Below, one piece after another: positions 36,105 through 44,029 of a stretch of DNA of 64,000 nt. Source of the stretch: Streptomyces sp. MMG1121 (GTDB taxonomy: Bacteria; Actinomycetota; Actinomycetes; Streptomycetales; Streptomycetaceae); assembly GCF_001280015.1 (NCBI RefSeq), contig NZ_LGDV01000190.1:248001-312000 (forward strand), written 5' to 3'. How positions within the stretch are numbered: position 1 is the stretch's first letter; the number at the start of each line of letters is the position of its first letter. The notes beneath the pieces are model-generated. The model was not told the DNA's origin. It ran no database searches and saw only the letters and a program-made list of their open reading frames with translations. Position numbers and translations under genes: made by a program.

Positions 36105-36878
36105 ATGCTCGGCACAGACTTCCGCACCGGCTCACCCATCTGGATCGACCTGGGCAGCCCCGACATCGAAGGGACCGCCGCGTTCTACGGCGCCGTCTTC
36201 GGCTGGCGGTTCGTGTCCGCCGGTCCCGAGGCGGGCGGCTACGGCTACTTCCAGAAGGACGGCAAGACCGTCGCCGCCGCCGGCGCGCTGACCGAGCAGG
36301 GGGCGCGGCCCGCCTGGATGACGTACTTCCGTACCGTGGACGTCCACAGCGCGGTCGGCGCGGTGACCGCGGCCGGCGGCGCGCTGCGCGCCGAGCCCGT
36401 GAACCTGGGGGAGGCCTGGATGGCCCAGGTCACCGACCCGCAGGGCGCGCAGTTCGCCGTGGCCCAGTCCGGCGACGGCATTCAACTGGCCTCGCGGGAC
36501 GACACGTTGGTGTGGGTCGAACTGCACACGCGCGACCCGGAGGCGGCCGTCGCCTTCTACCGCGGTCTGTTCGGCTGGCGCTCGCAGGAGATGTCGGCGC
36601 CGGGCATGACGTACCGGGTGCTCAGCGTCGCCGACGGCGACCAGCAGGAGGGCTCCTTCGGCGGCGTGGCCCCGCTCCAGGGCGGTCAGGAGGAGGCGCG
36701 CTGGGTGCCGTACTTCGCCGTGGCCGACACGGACGCGACCGTCACGGTGGCGCGGGACAACGACGGCACGGTCCTGATGCCACCGGCGGACGTCCCCGGC
36801 GTCGGCCGCATCGCCTGGCTGACCGACCCGAGCGGGGCGGTCTTCGCGATCCTGAGGCCGAATCCCCGGCAGGCCTGA
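36105..36878 (+). CDS. Two-domain VOC-superfamily protein
   Basis: A 257-residue protein with two tandem glyoxalase/bleomycin-resistance folds: residues ~8-118 (PIWIDLGSPDIEGTAAFYGAVFGWRF) and ~130-252 (VWVELHTRDPEAAVAFYRGLFGWRSQEM). Both have the typical FYxxxFGW turn. The consensus metal ligands (His/Glu) are only partly present (ELHT in domain 2), so enzymatic activity is uncertain. AGGAGGAAACGC before ATG is an excellent ribosome site. Members include hydroxylases and antibiotic-binding proteins. Confidence 0.9.
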   Translation: MLGTDFRTGSPIWIDLGSPDIEGTAAFYGAVFGWRFVSAGPEAGGYGYFQKDGKTVAAAGALTEQGARPAWMTYFRTVDVHSAVGAVTAAGGALRAEPVNLGEAWMAQVTDPQGAQFAVAQSGDGIQLASRDDTLVWVELHTRDPEAAVAFYRGLFGWRSQEMSAPGMTYRVLSVADGDQQEGSFGGVAPLQGGQEEARWVPYFAVADTDATVTVARDNDGTVLMPPADVPGVGRIAWLTDPSGAVFAILRPNPRQA

Positions 36879-36921
36879 CCCGCGCCCGAGGGGCCACTTC
36901 CCGGTCCCCCGGGTCGTGGCC

Positions 36922-36966
36922 CCTTCGGTCCTTCGGTCCTTCGGTCCTTCGGTCCTTCGGTCCTTC
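36922..36966. repeat. 8-bp tandem repeat (CCTTCGGT)n
   Basis: Five exact CCTTCGGT units plus a partial one in the non-coding gap between converging genes, continuing in degenerate form to about 36990. Likely slippage-prone; it has no coding role. Confidence 0.9.
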
Positions 36967-37009
36967 CGGCCTTCGCGCCTTCGGGTCTTCGGATCGAGAG
37001 CCCGGTCGG

Positions 37010-38068
37010 TCAGACCGCCGTGCCGGAGTTCGTCTGCCGGCGGCGGCGGACGGTGAACACGGCGCCCGCGCCGAGTGCGACCGCGGCGCCGCCCGCCAGG
37101 GCGATCACCGGGAGGGCCGAGCTTGAGCCGGTCTGGGCGAGGTGGCCCTGCGGGGCGATCTCGGTGTTGCCGGCGGGCTGCTTGGGCAGCGGCTTCTTGC
37201 CGCCCTGCGGCTTGGCGTCACCGGGGTTGCCGGGGGCGGAGCCCGCCTTGAGGATGTCGAACTCGTAGTAGCTGTCGTCGCCGGAGAAGACGCAGTTGCC
37301 CTGGTCGTCGGCGTACATGCCGATGCTGATGGCGTAGCCGAGACCGGCCGGTGCCTTCTTGTCGACGCTCAGCCGCATGTCGATGGAGAAGGACTCCTTG
37401 GCCTTGACGCCGGTGTAGCCGACGTAGCCGGCGCCCGCGTCGTTCTCGTCCAGGGAGACGCCGACCCAGGCGCCGGAGGACGGGTCCTTGTACTGCAGGG
37501 TGAGGTGGCTGGTGTCGATGAAGTAGTCGTCCTCGTTCACCTGGGCGGCGAACACGCCGAGGTCGACCCGCGGGTAGGAGCGGTCGCCGGTGTTCTTCAC
37601 GTTCAGCCGGAAGCCGTGGAAGCCGCTGCCGGCGACGATCTTCGACGGCAGGCCGGAGACGGTGGTGTGCAGGTTCTTGTCGAACTTCGGCTCGTCGCTG
37701 TCGTCGCACTGGCCCGGGAAACCGCTGGGCGAGGACGAGGGGGAGGGCGAGGCGGAGGTAGAGGGTGAGGCGGAGGACGAGGACGAGGGCGAGGGCGAGG
37801 CGGAGGACGACGCCGATGCCGACGCGCTCGGCGAGGCCGACTCGGAGGTCGCCGGTCCGGACTCCTCGCCCGCCGGGGTGCTCTCCTCTCCCGTCGGAGT
37901 GGTCTCGTCCGCCGCGGGCGTGGACTCCCCCTCGGCCGGGGCCGATTCGGTGACCGTGGGCGTCGGGCTGGTGTCGTCGGACGCGTAGGCGACCGGAGCC
38001 GCGAGCAGGACGGCCGGCGCGATGGCGGCCGTCGCGGCGGCGAGGGCCAGGGAACGGCGAAGCTTCAT
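37010..38068 (-). CDS. LAXTG-anchored cell-wall surface protein
   Basis: A 352-residue exported protein from ATG 38068. The signal peptide MKLRRSLALAAATAAIAPAVLLAAPVAYA is followed by a long Ser/Glu/Thr/Pro region (SASPSASASASSSASPSPSSSSSA), then a ~140-residue beta domain (LPSKIVAGSGFHGFRLNVKNTGDRSYPRVDLGVFAA). The sorting signal LAQTG comes next, with a hydrophobic helix and RRRR tail. This is a class E sortase substrate type in Streptomyces. A role in aerial surface or adhesion is possible; its partner sortase is not in the window. Confidence 0.92.
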   Translation of the reverse strand: MKLRRSLALAAATAAIAPAVLLAAPVAYASDDTSPTPTVTESAPAEGESTPAADETTPTGEESTPAGEESGPATSESASPSASASASSSASPSPSSSSSASPSTSASPSPSSSPSGFPGQCDDSDEPKFDKNLHTTVSGLPSKIVAGSGFHGFRLNVKNTGDRSYPRVDLGVFAAQVNEDDYFIDTSHLTLQYKDPSSGAWVGVSLDENDAGAGYVGYTGVKAKESFSIDMRLSVDKKAPAGLGYAISIGMYADDQGNCVFSGDDSYYEFDILKAGSAPGNPGDAKPQGGKKPLPKQPAGNTEIAPQGHLAQTGSSSALPVIALAGGAAVALGAGAVFTVRRRRQTNSGTAV

Positions 38069-38157
38069 GCGAACCTCAGGGCAGGAGTGACCAGTGTGTT
38101 CGCAGACATGACCTGTACACACCGTAAAGAGTTGCCCAAAGCCTCACAGGCTCTTTA

Positions 38158-38173
38158 TGTGACCTGGCTCACA
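38158..38173. promoter_or_regulatory. Crp-like binding site (TGTGA-N6-TCACA)
   Basis: TGTGACCTGGCTCACA is a perfect match to the Crp/cAMP-receptor consensus. It lies between the divergent surface-protein gene (start 38068) and the exported protein gene (start 38374). Streptomyces has a Crp homologue with a similar half-site; binding here is inferred. Confidence 0.5.
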
Positions 38174-38373
38174 TTCTGTCCGGTTCGGTGAAGCCCGGGC
38201 GGGTCCGGTGCGCAGGCGGGCGGCCAGGGGTTCCGGGTGACAGCCGGGGCGTTGCCGCCTCGGGGGTTCAAGACACGTGTCACCCGCCGTTCACCGCGCC
38301 GCCCGCCGTCCGCGTGACGATCCGGTGCGATCACGACCTCTGCTTCTCCTTCTGCGACGGAAGGCACGACCTC

Positions 38374-39156
38374 ATGGAACGACGCGACTTCGCCGCCGCC
38401 CTGACAGCGGCTCTCGCCGCCCCCGCCGTCCTCGGCACCTCAGCGGCCCAGGCCGCCGAACGCCCGGCCGCGGGCACCGCTGCCGGGCTCACCGAGCACA
38501 TGCGGACAGTGCTGGGGCGGGAGATCGACGACCGGGCGACGGCCCGCGCGCTGGTGCCGTACCTGTACGACGTCGGCTTCGAGTGGGACCCGGAGACGGC
38601 GCCGCTGGACCGGTTCGACTTCATCGTCGCCTACTCCTTCGGCAACCGGCCCGCCAAGCCCGGCGACCCGGCGAAGACGCTCGCCGAACCCGGCCCGGTG
38701 AACGAGGAGTTGGCCGACACGATCGCCCGCATCCGCCGGCAGCGGAAGGTACCCGTGTACGCGCAGTGGGAGATCGCCCGCTTCCTGCGGTCCAAGTACC
38801 GCATGGACGACGTGACCTCCGTCGAGCCCGTCGTCGCGGCGGACGGCACCATCACCTACCTCAGCACCGACGGGGTCGCCGAACAGGTTCTGAACGACCG
38901 GAAGAACGCGCCCGGCGGCATCGGCACCGCCTGTGTCGTCGGCTTCCGCGATCACCACAAGCGGTGTGTGCAGACCACGCGGGACCGGGGCATGACCGCC
39001 TACGCGCCGCGCGGCTTCGCCATGCCGCACACCTACGACCCGCAGTCCGGGCAGGCGTGGACGCGGCGCCGCGATCTGTACCTGGTGCACGACATGGCCG
39101 CGCAGTGGCAGGTGGTGCGCGCGAAGCTGATCGCCGCGGAGTACCCGAACGGCTAG
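38374..39156 (+). CDS. Exported protein with YdcF/DUF218-like fold (tentative)
   Basis: A 260-residue protein from ATG 38374 behind GGAAGG. The N-terminus MERRDFAAALTAALAAPAVLGTSAAQA is a Tat-like signal (RRDF, then a hydrophobic stretch and an AQA cleavage site). The mature part has FDFIVAYSFGNRPAKPGDPAK, VPVYAQWEIARFL and ACVVGFRDHHKRCVQTTRDRGMTAY, reminiscent in order of the DUF218 (ElyC/SanA/YdcF) pattern. That match is my inference and not certain. It may share the Crp-like site upstream. Confidence 0.78.
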   Translation: MERRDFAAALTAALAAPAVLGTSAAQAAERPAAGTAAGLTEHMRTVLGREIDDRATARALVPYLYDVGFEWDPETAPLDRFDFIVAYSFGNRPAKPGDPAKTLAEPGPVNEELADTIARIRRQRKVPVYAQWEIARFLRSKYRMDDVTSVEPVVAADGTITYLSTDGVAEQVLNDRKNAPGGIGTACVVGFRDHHKRCVQTTRDRGMTAYAPRGFAMPHTYDPQSGQAWTRRRDLYLVHDMAAQWQVVRAKLIAAEYPNG

Positions 39157-39187
39157 GCGGCCAGGGCGGACGGGACCGCGGAAGACG

Positions 39188-39514
39188 TCAGCCGGGCTCG
39201 TCGATGGGGGCACGCTCTGCCTGGAGACGGCCGGAGAGCGGGACCCTCGGGGCGTTGCCGGTGTCCACCGTGAGACGCAGCAGGGTGCCGCGTCCGTCCG
39301 TGCCGGCGGGATAACCGCGCGGTTCGTCGCTGCGGAAGTTCTCCCGGAGGAGCTGGGCCACCCGTTGGGCGCTGTCGGGATTCGCCGCGATGATGCGGAC
39401 CTCGGCGAGTCCGCCCACGGGCGGGTCCTCGTAGGCTCCCGGCCGGGACGGCGTGCCCATGTCCGGCGGCGGGGCCGTGTCGGTGCCGCGGGTGCGGCGG
39501 GACCGCCAGTGCAT
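39188..39514 (-). CDS. Conserved small hypothetical protein (108 aa)
   Basis: Begins at ATG 39514, with AGAGG 9 bases upstream; an in-frame GTG at 39523 is the alternative. It is cytosolic and mostly hydrophilic. The segment LAEVRIIAANPDSAQRVAQLLRENFRSDEPRGYPAG looks like an alpha/beta ACT-like fold found in Streptomyces small proteins. No function is known. The 266 bases to the next plus-strand gene contain only a minor CCGTAC/GTACGG inverted repeat at 39654-39672. Confidence 0.65.
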   Translation of the reverse strand: MHWRSRRTRGTDTAPPPDMGTPSRPGAYEDPPVGGLAEVRIIAANPDSAQRVAQLLRENFRSDEPRGYPAGTDGRGTLLRLTVDTGNAPRVPLSGRLQAERAPIDEPG

Positions 39515-39780
39515 GAGCGTCACCTCTGATCCGGGCGGGTGCGGCCGGCGAAGACCGCGTGCCCCGTCGGCATCTCCACCGTACTCCGCCGCCCCGGCCC
39601 ACGAGCCGCCGTACGGTGCCCCCGCCGCCTGTGCTCCGAGCGTCGCCGGGTGCCCGTACCCCGGGAGTACGGTGGACCTACCGAGGGCTTCCCGCGCACC
39701 GGCTCCCGTGCCGTTGCCGCTCTCGGCGCTGGACTACGCCGGGCGGCGGACGCTTCCGTTCCCGGAGCGGGGTTCGTTCC

Positions 39781-40455
39781 ATGACCGTGCGCGCACCGGA
39801 CCGGTCCGGGTCCGCGGACCCGGGGCAGGATCCGGTGCGGTGCCGTGCGCAGGGCGGGGAACCGTGGCCCTCGCAGCAGGGGAAGGGGCCCTCGCCCTGG
39901 GCCGCGGAGTGCCTGCGTCCGTTGAGCCGGGGTCAGGTCGCGGACCGGCTGGGGGAACTCGGCGACCTGTACGCGGAGAACTCCGGGGGAGGGCCCTGGG
40001 AGTGGAACGAGGGCCGCGGCCTCTTTCTGCACCGGCTCGTGCTGGACCTGCGGCGACCGGGCTTCGCCCTGCTGATCGCGGAGGCCGCCACCATGACGGG
40101 ATGCGCCTACGGCTTCCCCGTGTGCGACGACGGTCCCCGCTGGCGCGGCCTCGACGGGAACTGTCCGCCGGCCCTGCACCGGCTCGCCGCGTCCGGGCGG
40201 CTCTTCGCCGTCCCCGCGATCGTCGTCCGGCCCTGGGTGTGTACGCAGTACCCGGGCCGCGACTGGAACCTCGCCCGGCGTCTGCAACGGCGGCTGCTGA
40301 CCGACCACGACGCGGCGCTCGGCGTCACGGTGGTGGCGCGCGGTGATGTGCGGACCCTGCGGGCGCTCAGGTCCTGGGGATGGCGGTCACCCACACCGGG
40401 CGCCCGCGCGACGCCCCGGCACGCCCCCTGCCGCGTGCTGGTCCTCGACCGCTGA
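39781..40455 (+). CDS. GNAT-like hypothetical protein (224 aa)
   Basis: Starts at ATG 39781. Residues 40-224 follow the order of a GNAT N-acetyltransferase relative (PGFALLIAEAATMTGCAYGFPV as beta4 with the usual GxAYGFP, then VRPWVCTQYPGRDWNLARRLQRRLL in place of the acetyl-CoA loop). The pyrophosphate loop is poorly conserved, so enzymatic activity is doubtful. The assignment is by pattern only. It lies 155 bases upstream of the MerR-type gene. Confidence 0.65.
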   Translation: MTVRAPDRSGSADPGQDPVRCRAQGGEPWPSQQGKGPSPWAAECLRPLSRGQVADRLGELGDLYAENSGGGPWEWNEGRGLFLHRLVLDLRRPGFALLIAEAATMTGCAYGFPVCDDGPRWRGLDGNCPPALHRLAASGRLFAVPAIVVRPWVCTQYPGRDWNLARRLQRRLLTDHDAALGVTVVARGDVRTLRALRSWGWRSPTPGARATPRHAPCRVLVLDR

Positions 40456-40610
40456 GCCCCTGCCCCGGTGCCCGCCCCTGTGGTCCCGTCTGCCCACGGC
40501 ACATCTCACACCGCCGCCGTAGAGTTCCCGCGCGGGCCGACTAGAGTTTTCGCCAGGGGAAGACCTCCCTGTGGCGGGCCGTCTCCCGGGCGGGCCGCGG
40601 GAAGGAGCAC

Positions 40611-40955
40611 ATGCCCGAGGAAGACCGGACGGACGCCGCCGACCGGCTCGACGACGACCACTTTCCGGCGTACACCATGGGCCGTGCCGCCGAGCTGATC
40701 GGCGCCACGCCCGGTTTCCTCCGGGCACTCGGAGAGGCGCGGCTCATCACGCCCGTGCGGTCGGGGGGCGGCCACCGCCGTTACTCGCGCCAGCAGCTGC
40801 GGCTCGCGGCCCGGGCCCGTGAGCTGGTCGACCAGGGAACGCCGGTCGAGGCGGCCATCCGCATCATCAGCCTGGAGGACCGGCTGGAGGACGCCCTGCG
40901 GGCCAACGAGGAGCTCCGCCGGGCGGCCGGGGAGCCCGCAGCCGGAGCGGAGTGA
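40611..40955 (+). CDS. MerR-family transcriptional regulator (short form)
   Basis: A 114-residue protein; residues ~20-95 are the MerR winged helix (YTMGRAAELIGATPGFLRALGEARLITPVRSGGGHRRYSRQQL), followed by a short helix. There is no effector-binding domain or metal-binding Cys. Such short MerR proteins are global or co-regulators (compare BldC-type and SCO-type small MerRs). GGAAGGAG lies just before ATG. It converges on the cold-adaptation block (SCO5918-family gene). Confidence 0.9.
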   Translation: MPEEDRTDAADRLDDDHFPAYTMGRAAELIGATPGFLRALGEARLITPVRSGGGHRRYSRQQLRLAARARELVDQGTPVEAAIRIISLEDRLEDALRANEELRRAAGEPAAGAE

Positions 40956-40967
40956 GCGACCCGGGCG

Positions 40968-41246
40968 TCAGTCCCAGGCCGGGGGAACGTCCGGCTGCAC
41001 GTGCACGGGGATCGGGGCGTCGTGGCAGGTGAAGCCGAGCCGGGTCAGCGCCCGGCGGACCTCGCCCGCGGTGAAGTCGCGCCGGTCCTGCCTGGTGATC
41101 ACTTCCCCGACCTGCATGACGGGGTAGGTGCGACGGCCGATCGTGACGGACACCCCGGTGACGGGTTCGGGCTTGATGCCCTCCATCGACTGCTCCACCT
41201 CGGTCTTGGTGAGGTCGAAGGGGAATCGGGCGATGACACAGCGCAT
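40968..41246 (-). CDS. SCO5918-family protein
   Basis: A 92-residue cytosolic protein, MRCVIARFPFDLTKTEVEQSMEGI...VMQVGEVITRQDRRDFTAGEVRRALTRLGFTCHD, matching by eye the small family that follows DEAD-box helicase genes in Streptomyces. The function is unknown. It lies 75 bases downstream of the helicase gene on the same strand, with a weak GC hairpin (41287-41305) between them, so it is probably coexpressed. Confidence 0.9.
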   Translation of the reverse strand: MRCVIARFPFDLTKTEVEQSMEGIKPEPVTGVSVTIGRRTYPVMQVGEVITRQDRRDFTAGEVRRALTRLGFTCHDAPIPVHVQPDVPPAWD

Positions 41247-41321
41247 GATGCCTCACAGTGTGGTGAAGAGAACGCCGGATGGGGTCGGCCCCGGGGGGCG
41301 GGGCCGGGTCAGCGGTCGGTT

Positions 41322-42938
41322 CTACGCGGTCGGACGGGGCTTCCTGCTCTTCCCCGCGTTCGGCTTCGTGTTCGTCCTCGCGTTCGTCCCCGTCTCCGTC
41401 CTCGTCTCTGTCCTCGCGTTCGGCTGCGAGGAGGTGCGACGGCCCCGGGCCGGCCGGCCCCTGCGGCCGCGAGCGGACGATCCGGTGCCGCTGCGCTTGG
41501 GCTGCTCGGCGACCGGGGCGGCCACGATGACGGGCACCCCGGAGGGAGCCTGGGCACCGGTGATCCGGCTCAGCTCGGCCTCGCCGGGGCGGACCCGGGT
41601 GGTCCGCGGGGCGATCCCGGCGTCGTTCATCAGCCGGCTCATCGCGCCCCGCTGGTGGGGGAGCACCAGCGTGACCACGGTGCCGGACTCACCGGCGCGC
41701 GCGGTGCGTCCGCCGCGGTGCAGATAGTCCTTGTGGTCGCCGGGCGGATCGACGTTGACGACCAGGTCGAGGTCGTCGACGTGAATGCCGCGGGCCGCGA
41801 CGTTGGTGGCGACCAGGGCCGTGACCTGGCCGTCCTTGAACTGGGCGAGGGTCCGGTTGCGCTGTGACTGGGACTTGCCGCCGTGCAGGCCCGCGGCGCG
41901 CACGCCGATGGCCAGGAGTTTCTTCACCAGCCGGTCCACCGCGTGCTTGGTGTCCAGGAACATGATCACGCGCCCGTCGCGGGCGGCGATGTGCGTCGTG
42001 GTGTCGTGCTTGTCGTCGTCGTCCACGTGCAGCAGGTGGTGCTCCATCGTGGTGACGGAGCCCGCGGACGGGTCGACCGAGTGGACCACCGGGTCGTGCA
42101 GGTAGCGCCGTACCAGCAGGTCGATGTTGCGGTCCAGGGTCGCCGAGAACAGCAGGCGCTGGCCGCCCGGACGCACCTGGTCGAGCAGGGCGGTCACCTG
42201 CGGCATGAAGCCCATGTCGGCCATCTGGTCCGCCTCGTCCAGGACCGTGATGGCGACCTGGCCGAGTTCGCAGTCGCCGCGGTCGACGAGGTCCCGGAGC
42301 CGGCCGGGCGTCGCGACGACGACCTCGGCCCCGCCGCGCAACGCGCTCGCCTGGCGCCCGATCGACAGGCCGCCCACCACCGTGGCGAGGCGCAGGCGCA
42401 GCGCGCGGGCGTAGGGGGTGAGGGCGTCGGTGACCTGCTGGGCCAGTTCCCGGGTGGGCACGAGGACGAGCGCCAGCGGTCGTCGGGGCTCCGCCCGCTG
42501 CCCCGCGGTGCGGGCGAGCAGGGCGAGTCCGAAGGCGAGGGTCTTGCCCGAACCCGTACGACCCCGGCCCAGCACGTCCCGTCCGGCCAGGGAGTTCGGC
42601 AGCGTCGCACCCTGGATGGGGAACGGCACGGTCACGCCCTCGGCGTTCAGCGCGGTCAACAGGCCCTCGGGCAGGGCCAGTTCGGCGAACGTCTCGACGG
42701 CCGGCAGGGCCGGGGAGACGGTGGTGGGCAGCGCGAAGTCCGTGCGCGTGGGAGTACGACGGTCCTTGGACCCGCCGCGCCCGGCCGTGGCCGAACGGGT
42801 GGGAGCGCTGCGGCGCCCCGCGTCGGCCGAACGGAAGCGGGAACGCGCGCCGGATCCACCGGATCCACCGGAGCGTCCGCCCGTCCGGGATCGGGACGAG
42901 CCGTCGGTCGTGCGAGCAGTGCGGTCCAAGCGGGCCAA
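41322..42938 (-). CDS. DEAD-box RNA helicase
   Basis: A 538-residue cold-adaptation-type RNA helicase. The start is TTG 42938, chosen because GAGGAAGG lies 6 bases upstream; the frame is open further up without a ribosome site. The motifs are GRTGSGKTLAFGLALLA near residue 123, PTRELAQQV, VLDEADQM near 230, SAT, IMFLDTKHAVDRL, ATNVAARGIHVDD and HRGGRTARAG (usual HRIGRTAR with Ile to Gly). The C-terminus is Arg-rich and disordered (RGRRGRPARGRRTSSQP). It is preceded by a cold-shock protein gene. It unwinds structured mRNA during cold or stress. Confidence 0.95.
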   Translation of the reverse strand: MARLDRTARTTDGSSRSRTGGRSGGSGGSGARSRFRSADAGRRSAPTRSATAGRGGSKDRRTPTRTDFALPTTVSPALPAVETFAELALPEGLLTALNAEGVTVPFPIQGATLPNSLAGRDVLGRGRTGSGKTLAFGLALLARTAGQRAEPRRPLALVLVPTRELAQQVTDALTPYARALRLRLATVVGGLSIGRQASALRGGAEVVVATPGRLRDLVDRGDCELGQVAITVLDEADQMADMGFMPQVTALLDQVRPGGQRLLFSATLDRNIDLLVRRYLHDPVVHSVDPSAGSVTTMEHHLLHVDDDDKHDTTTHIAARDGRVIMFLDTKHAVDRLVKKLLAIGVRAAGLHGGKSQSQRNRTLAQFKDGQVTALVATNVAARGIHVDDLDLVVNVDPPGDHKDYLHRGGRTARAGESGTVVTLVLPHQRGAMSRLMNDAGIAPRTTRVRPGEAELSRITGAQAPSGVPVIVAAPVAEQPKRSGTGSSARGRRGRPARGRRTSSQPNARTETRTETGTNARTNTKPNAGKSRKPRPTA

Positions 42939-43118
42939 GTGAAACCTTCCTCGATGCGGCGATGCGGCACGTATCGAGGAATTCCTATCGGCCGTGAACA
43001 GCCGTACCGGGATTCGCAAGAATGAGCCGAAGAAAAGCAAAAAGGGCCGAGAAACGGCCGGGGTCCGCACGGTGAAGACCGGCAGACCAGAAGAAAGACA
43101 GACGGGGGAAACGCAAAG

Positions 43119-43156
43119 GGCCGGGGCCCGCACCCCCAGGAGTGCGGGCCCCGGCC
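43119..43156 (-). terminator. Terminator after the cold-shock gene
   Basis: A 14-bp stem (43119-43132 with 43143-43156) and 10-base loop, followed on the minus strand by CTTTGCGTTT. It lies just beyond the stop at 43175 and separates the abundant csp transcript from the helicase. Some read-through could feed the helicase. The 180 bases to 42939 hold only the helicase leader. Confidence 0.8.
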
Positions 43157-43174
43157 GAGTGCTACGCGTCGGCG

Positions 43175-43378
43175 TCAGGCGGGAACGATGTTCTCGGCCT
43201 GCGGGCCCTTCTGGCCCTGCGTGACGTCGAAGCTGACCTTCTGGCCTTCCTGAAGCTCACGGAAGCCGGACGTGGCGATGTTCGAGTAGTGGGCGAACAC
43301 GTCAGCGCCGCCACCGTCCTGCTCGATGAAGCCGAAGCCCTTTTCCGCGTTGAACCACTTCACGGTGCCAGTCGCCAT
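43175..43378 (-). CDS. CspA-family cold-shock protein
   Basis: A 67-residue OB-fold RNA chaperone: [18 protein letters not shown] is RNP1-like, DVFAHYSNI is RNP2-like, ending [17 protein letters not shown] lies 7 bases before ATG. It has a long leader with a hairpin and lies directly upstream of the DEAD-box helicase on the same strand, a classic cold-response pairing. Very high confidence. Confidence 0.96.
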   Translation of the reverse strand: MATGTVKWFNAEKGFGFIEQDGGGADVFAHYSNIATSGFRELQEGQKVSFDVTQGQKGPQAENIVPA

Positions 43379-43381
43379 ATT

Positions 43382-43530
43382 AAATCTCCTTAGGGGCAGT
43401 GCCCGGGCTCCACACCGTGTGTGCCCGGAGTCGCCGCGATGATCACGCCTTCGGAGATGTCCGACGAGTACGCGAAGTCTCTGGTTGACCAAAACTGCAA
43501 CTTTTCTCAAGGTAGCACAGGCCCCAGTGT
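43382..43530 (-). promoter_or_regulatory. Structured 5' leader and promoter region of csp
   Basis: The minus-strand leader has a CCGGGC...GCCCGG hairpin (43403-43428) about 25 bases before the start, next to the ribosome site (43385-43391), and an AT-rich stretch near 43490-43510 fitting a promoter. A temperature-responsive leader is plausible by analogy with cspA, but not shown. Confidence 0.45.
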
Positions 43531-43689
43531 GCCGCCTCGTGCTTTCCGGAATTCCAGACCGCGCGGGCAGCGAAGCTGGCGACACCCCGCACATATTTCT
43601 GTGTTCGCTGCGGTAGATATTCGTCGAGTGGAGCGCAGGGTTGCGGCCCCTTGATCGTGAAGGTTCCGCTGGACCAGCTCGCCCTGGCG

Positions 43690-44015
43690 ACACGCGGCCC
43701 GGCGCACCGCTCTGGTGGTGGCCACGCTCGCCGCACACGCTCCGCACGTTGCGGTGACCGGGTCGGCGGCGGCCTTCCACGCGGTCGCGCGTCTCGCCCC
43801 GGCCGCGGACGAGGAGGCCGTCGTCGCCGCGGTGCGGGAGCGGGCCGTGGGCCTGTACGGCATGAGCGTGCCGTACGTCCCGGACCGCCGCACCGGCGCA
43901 ACTCGTCCTGGGCTTCGGCAAGGTGAGCGACCACGCCCTGATCTCCGGCATCGAGGCGGTGGCCGGCCTGCTGCGCGCTGACGGCGGCGCACCGCGCGAC
44001 CGTCGTTCCAGCCAG
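43690..44015 (+). pseudogene. MocR-family (GntR/PLP aminotransferase) C-terminal remnant
   Basis: The plus-strand frame from 43715 reads [52 protein letters not shown], the C-terminal part of MocR regulators. The continuation ([29 protein letters not shown]) is in another frame, so there is a frameshift near 43905. The N-terminal HTH and PLP lysine regions are missing. It is a decayed fragment next to a PLP enzyme gene that MocR proteins often control. Confidence 0.7.
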
Positions 44016-44029
44016 GCGCCGGCGCAGGG

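Noticed and set aside
36922..36990. Array or origin iterons
   Set aside because: Short CCTTCGGT tandem copies, no initiator or partition gene nearby, and no AT-rich block.
41287..41305. Terminator between helicase and SCO5918-family gene
   Set aside because: Only a 7-bp GC stem with a G loop; too weak to claim separation of the genes.
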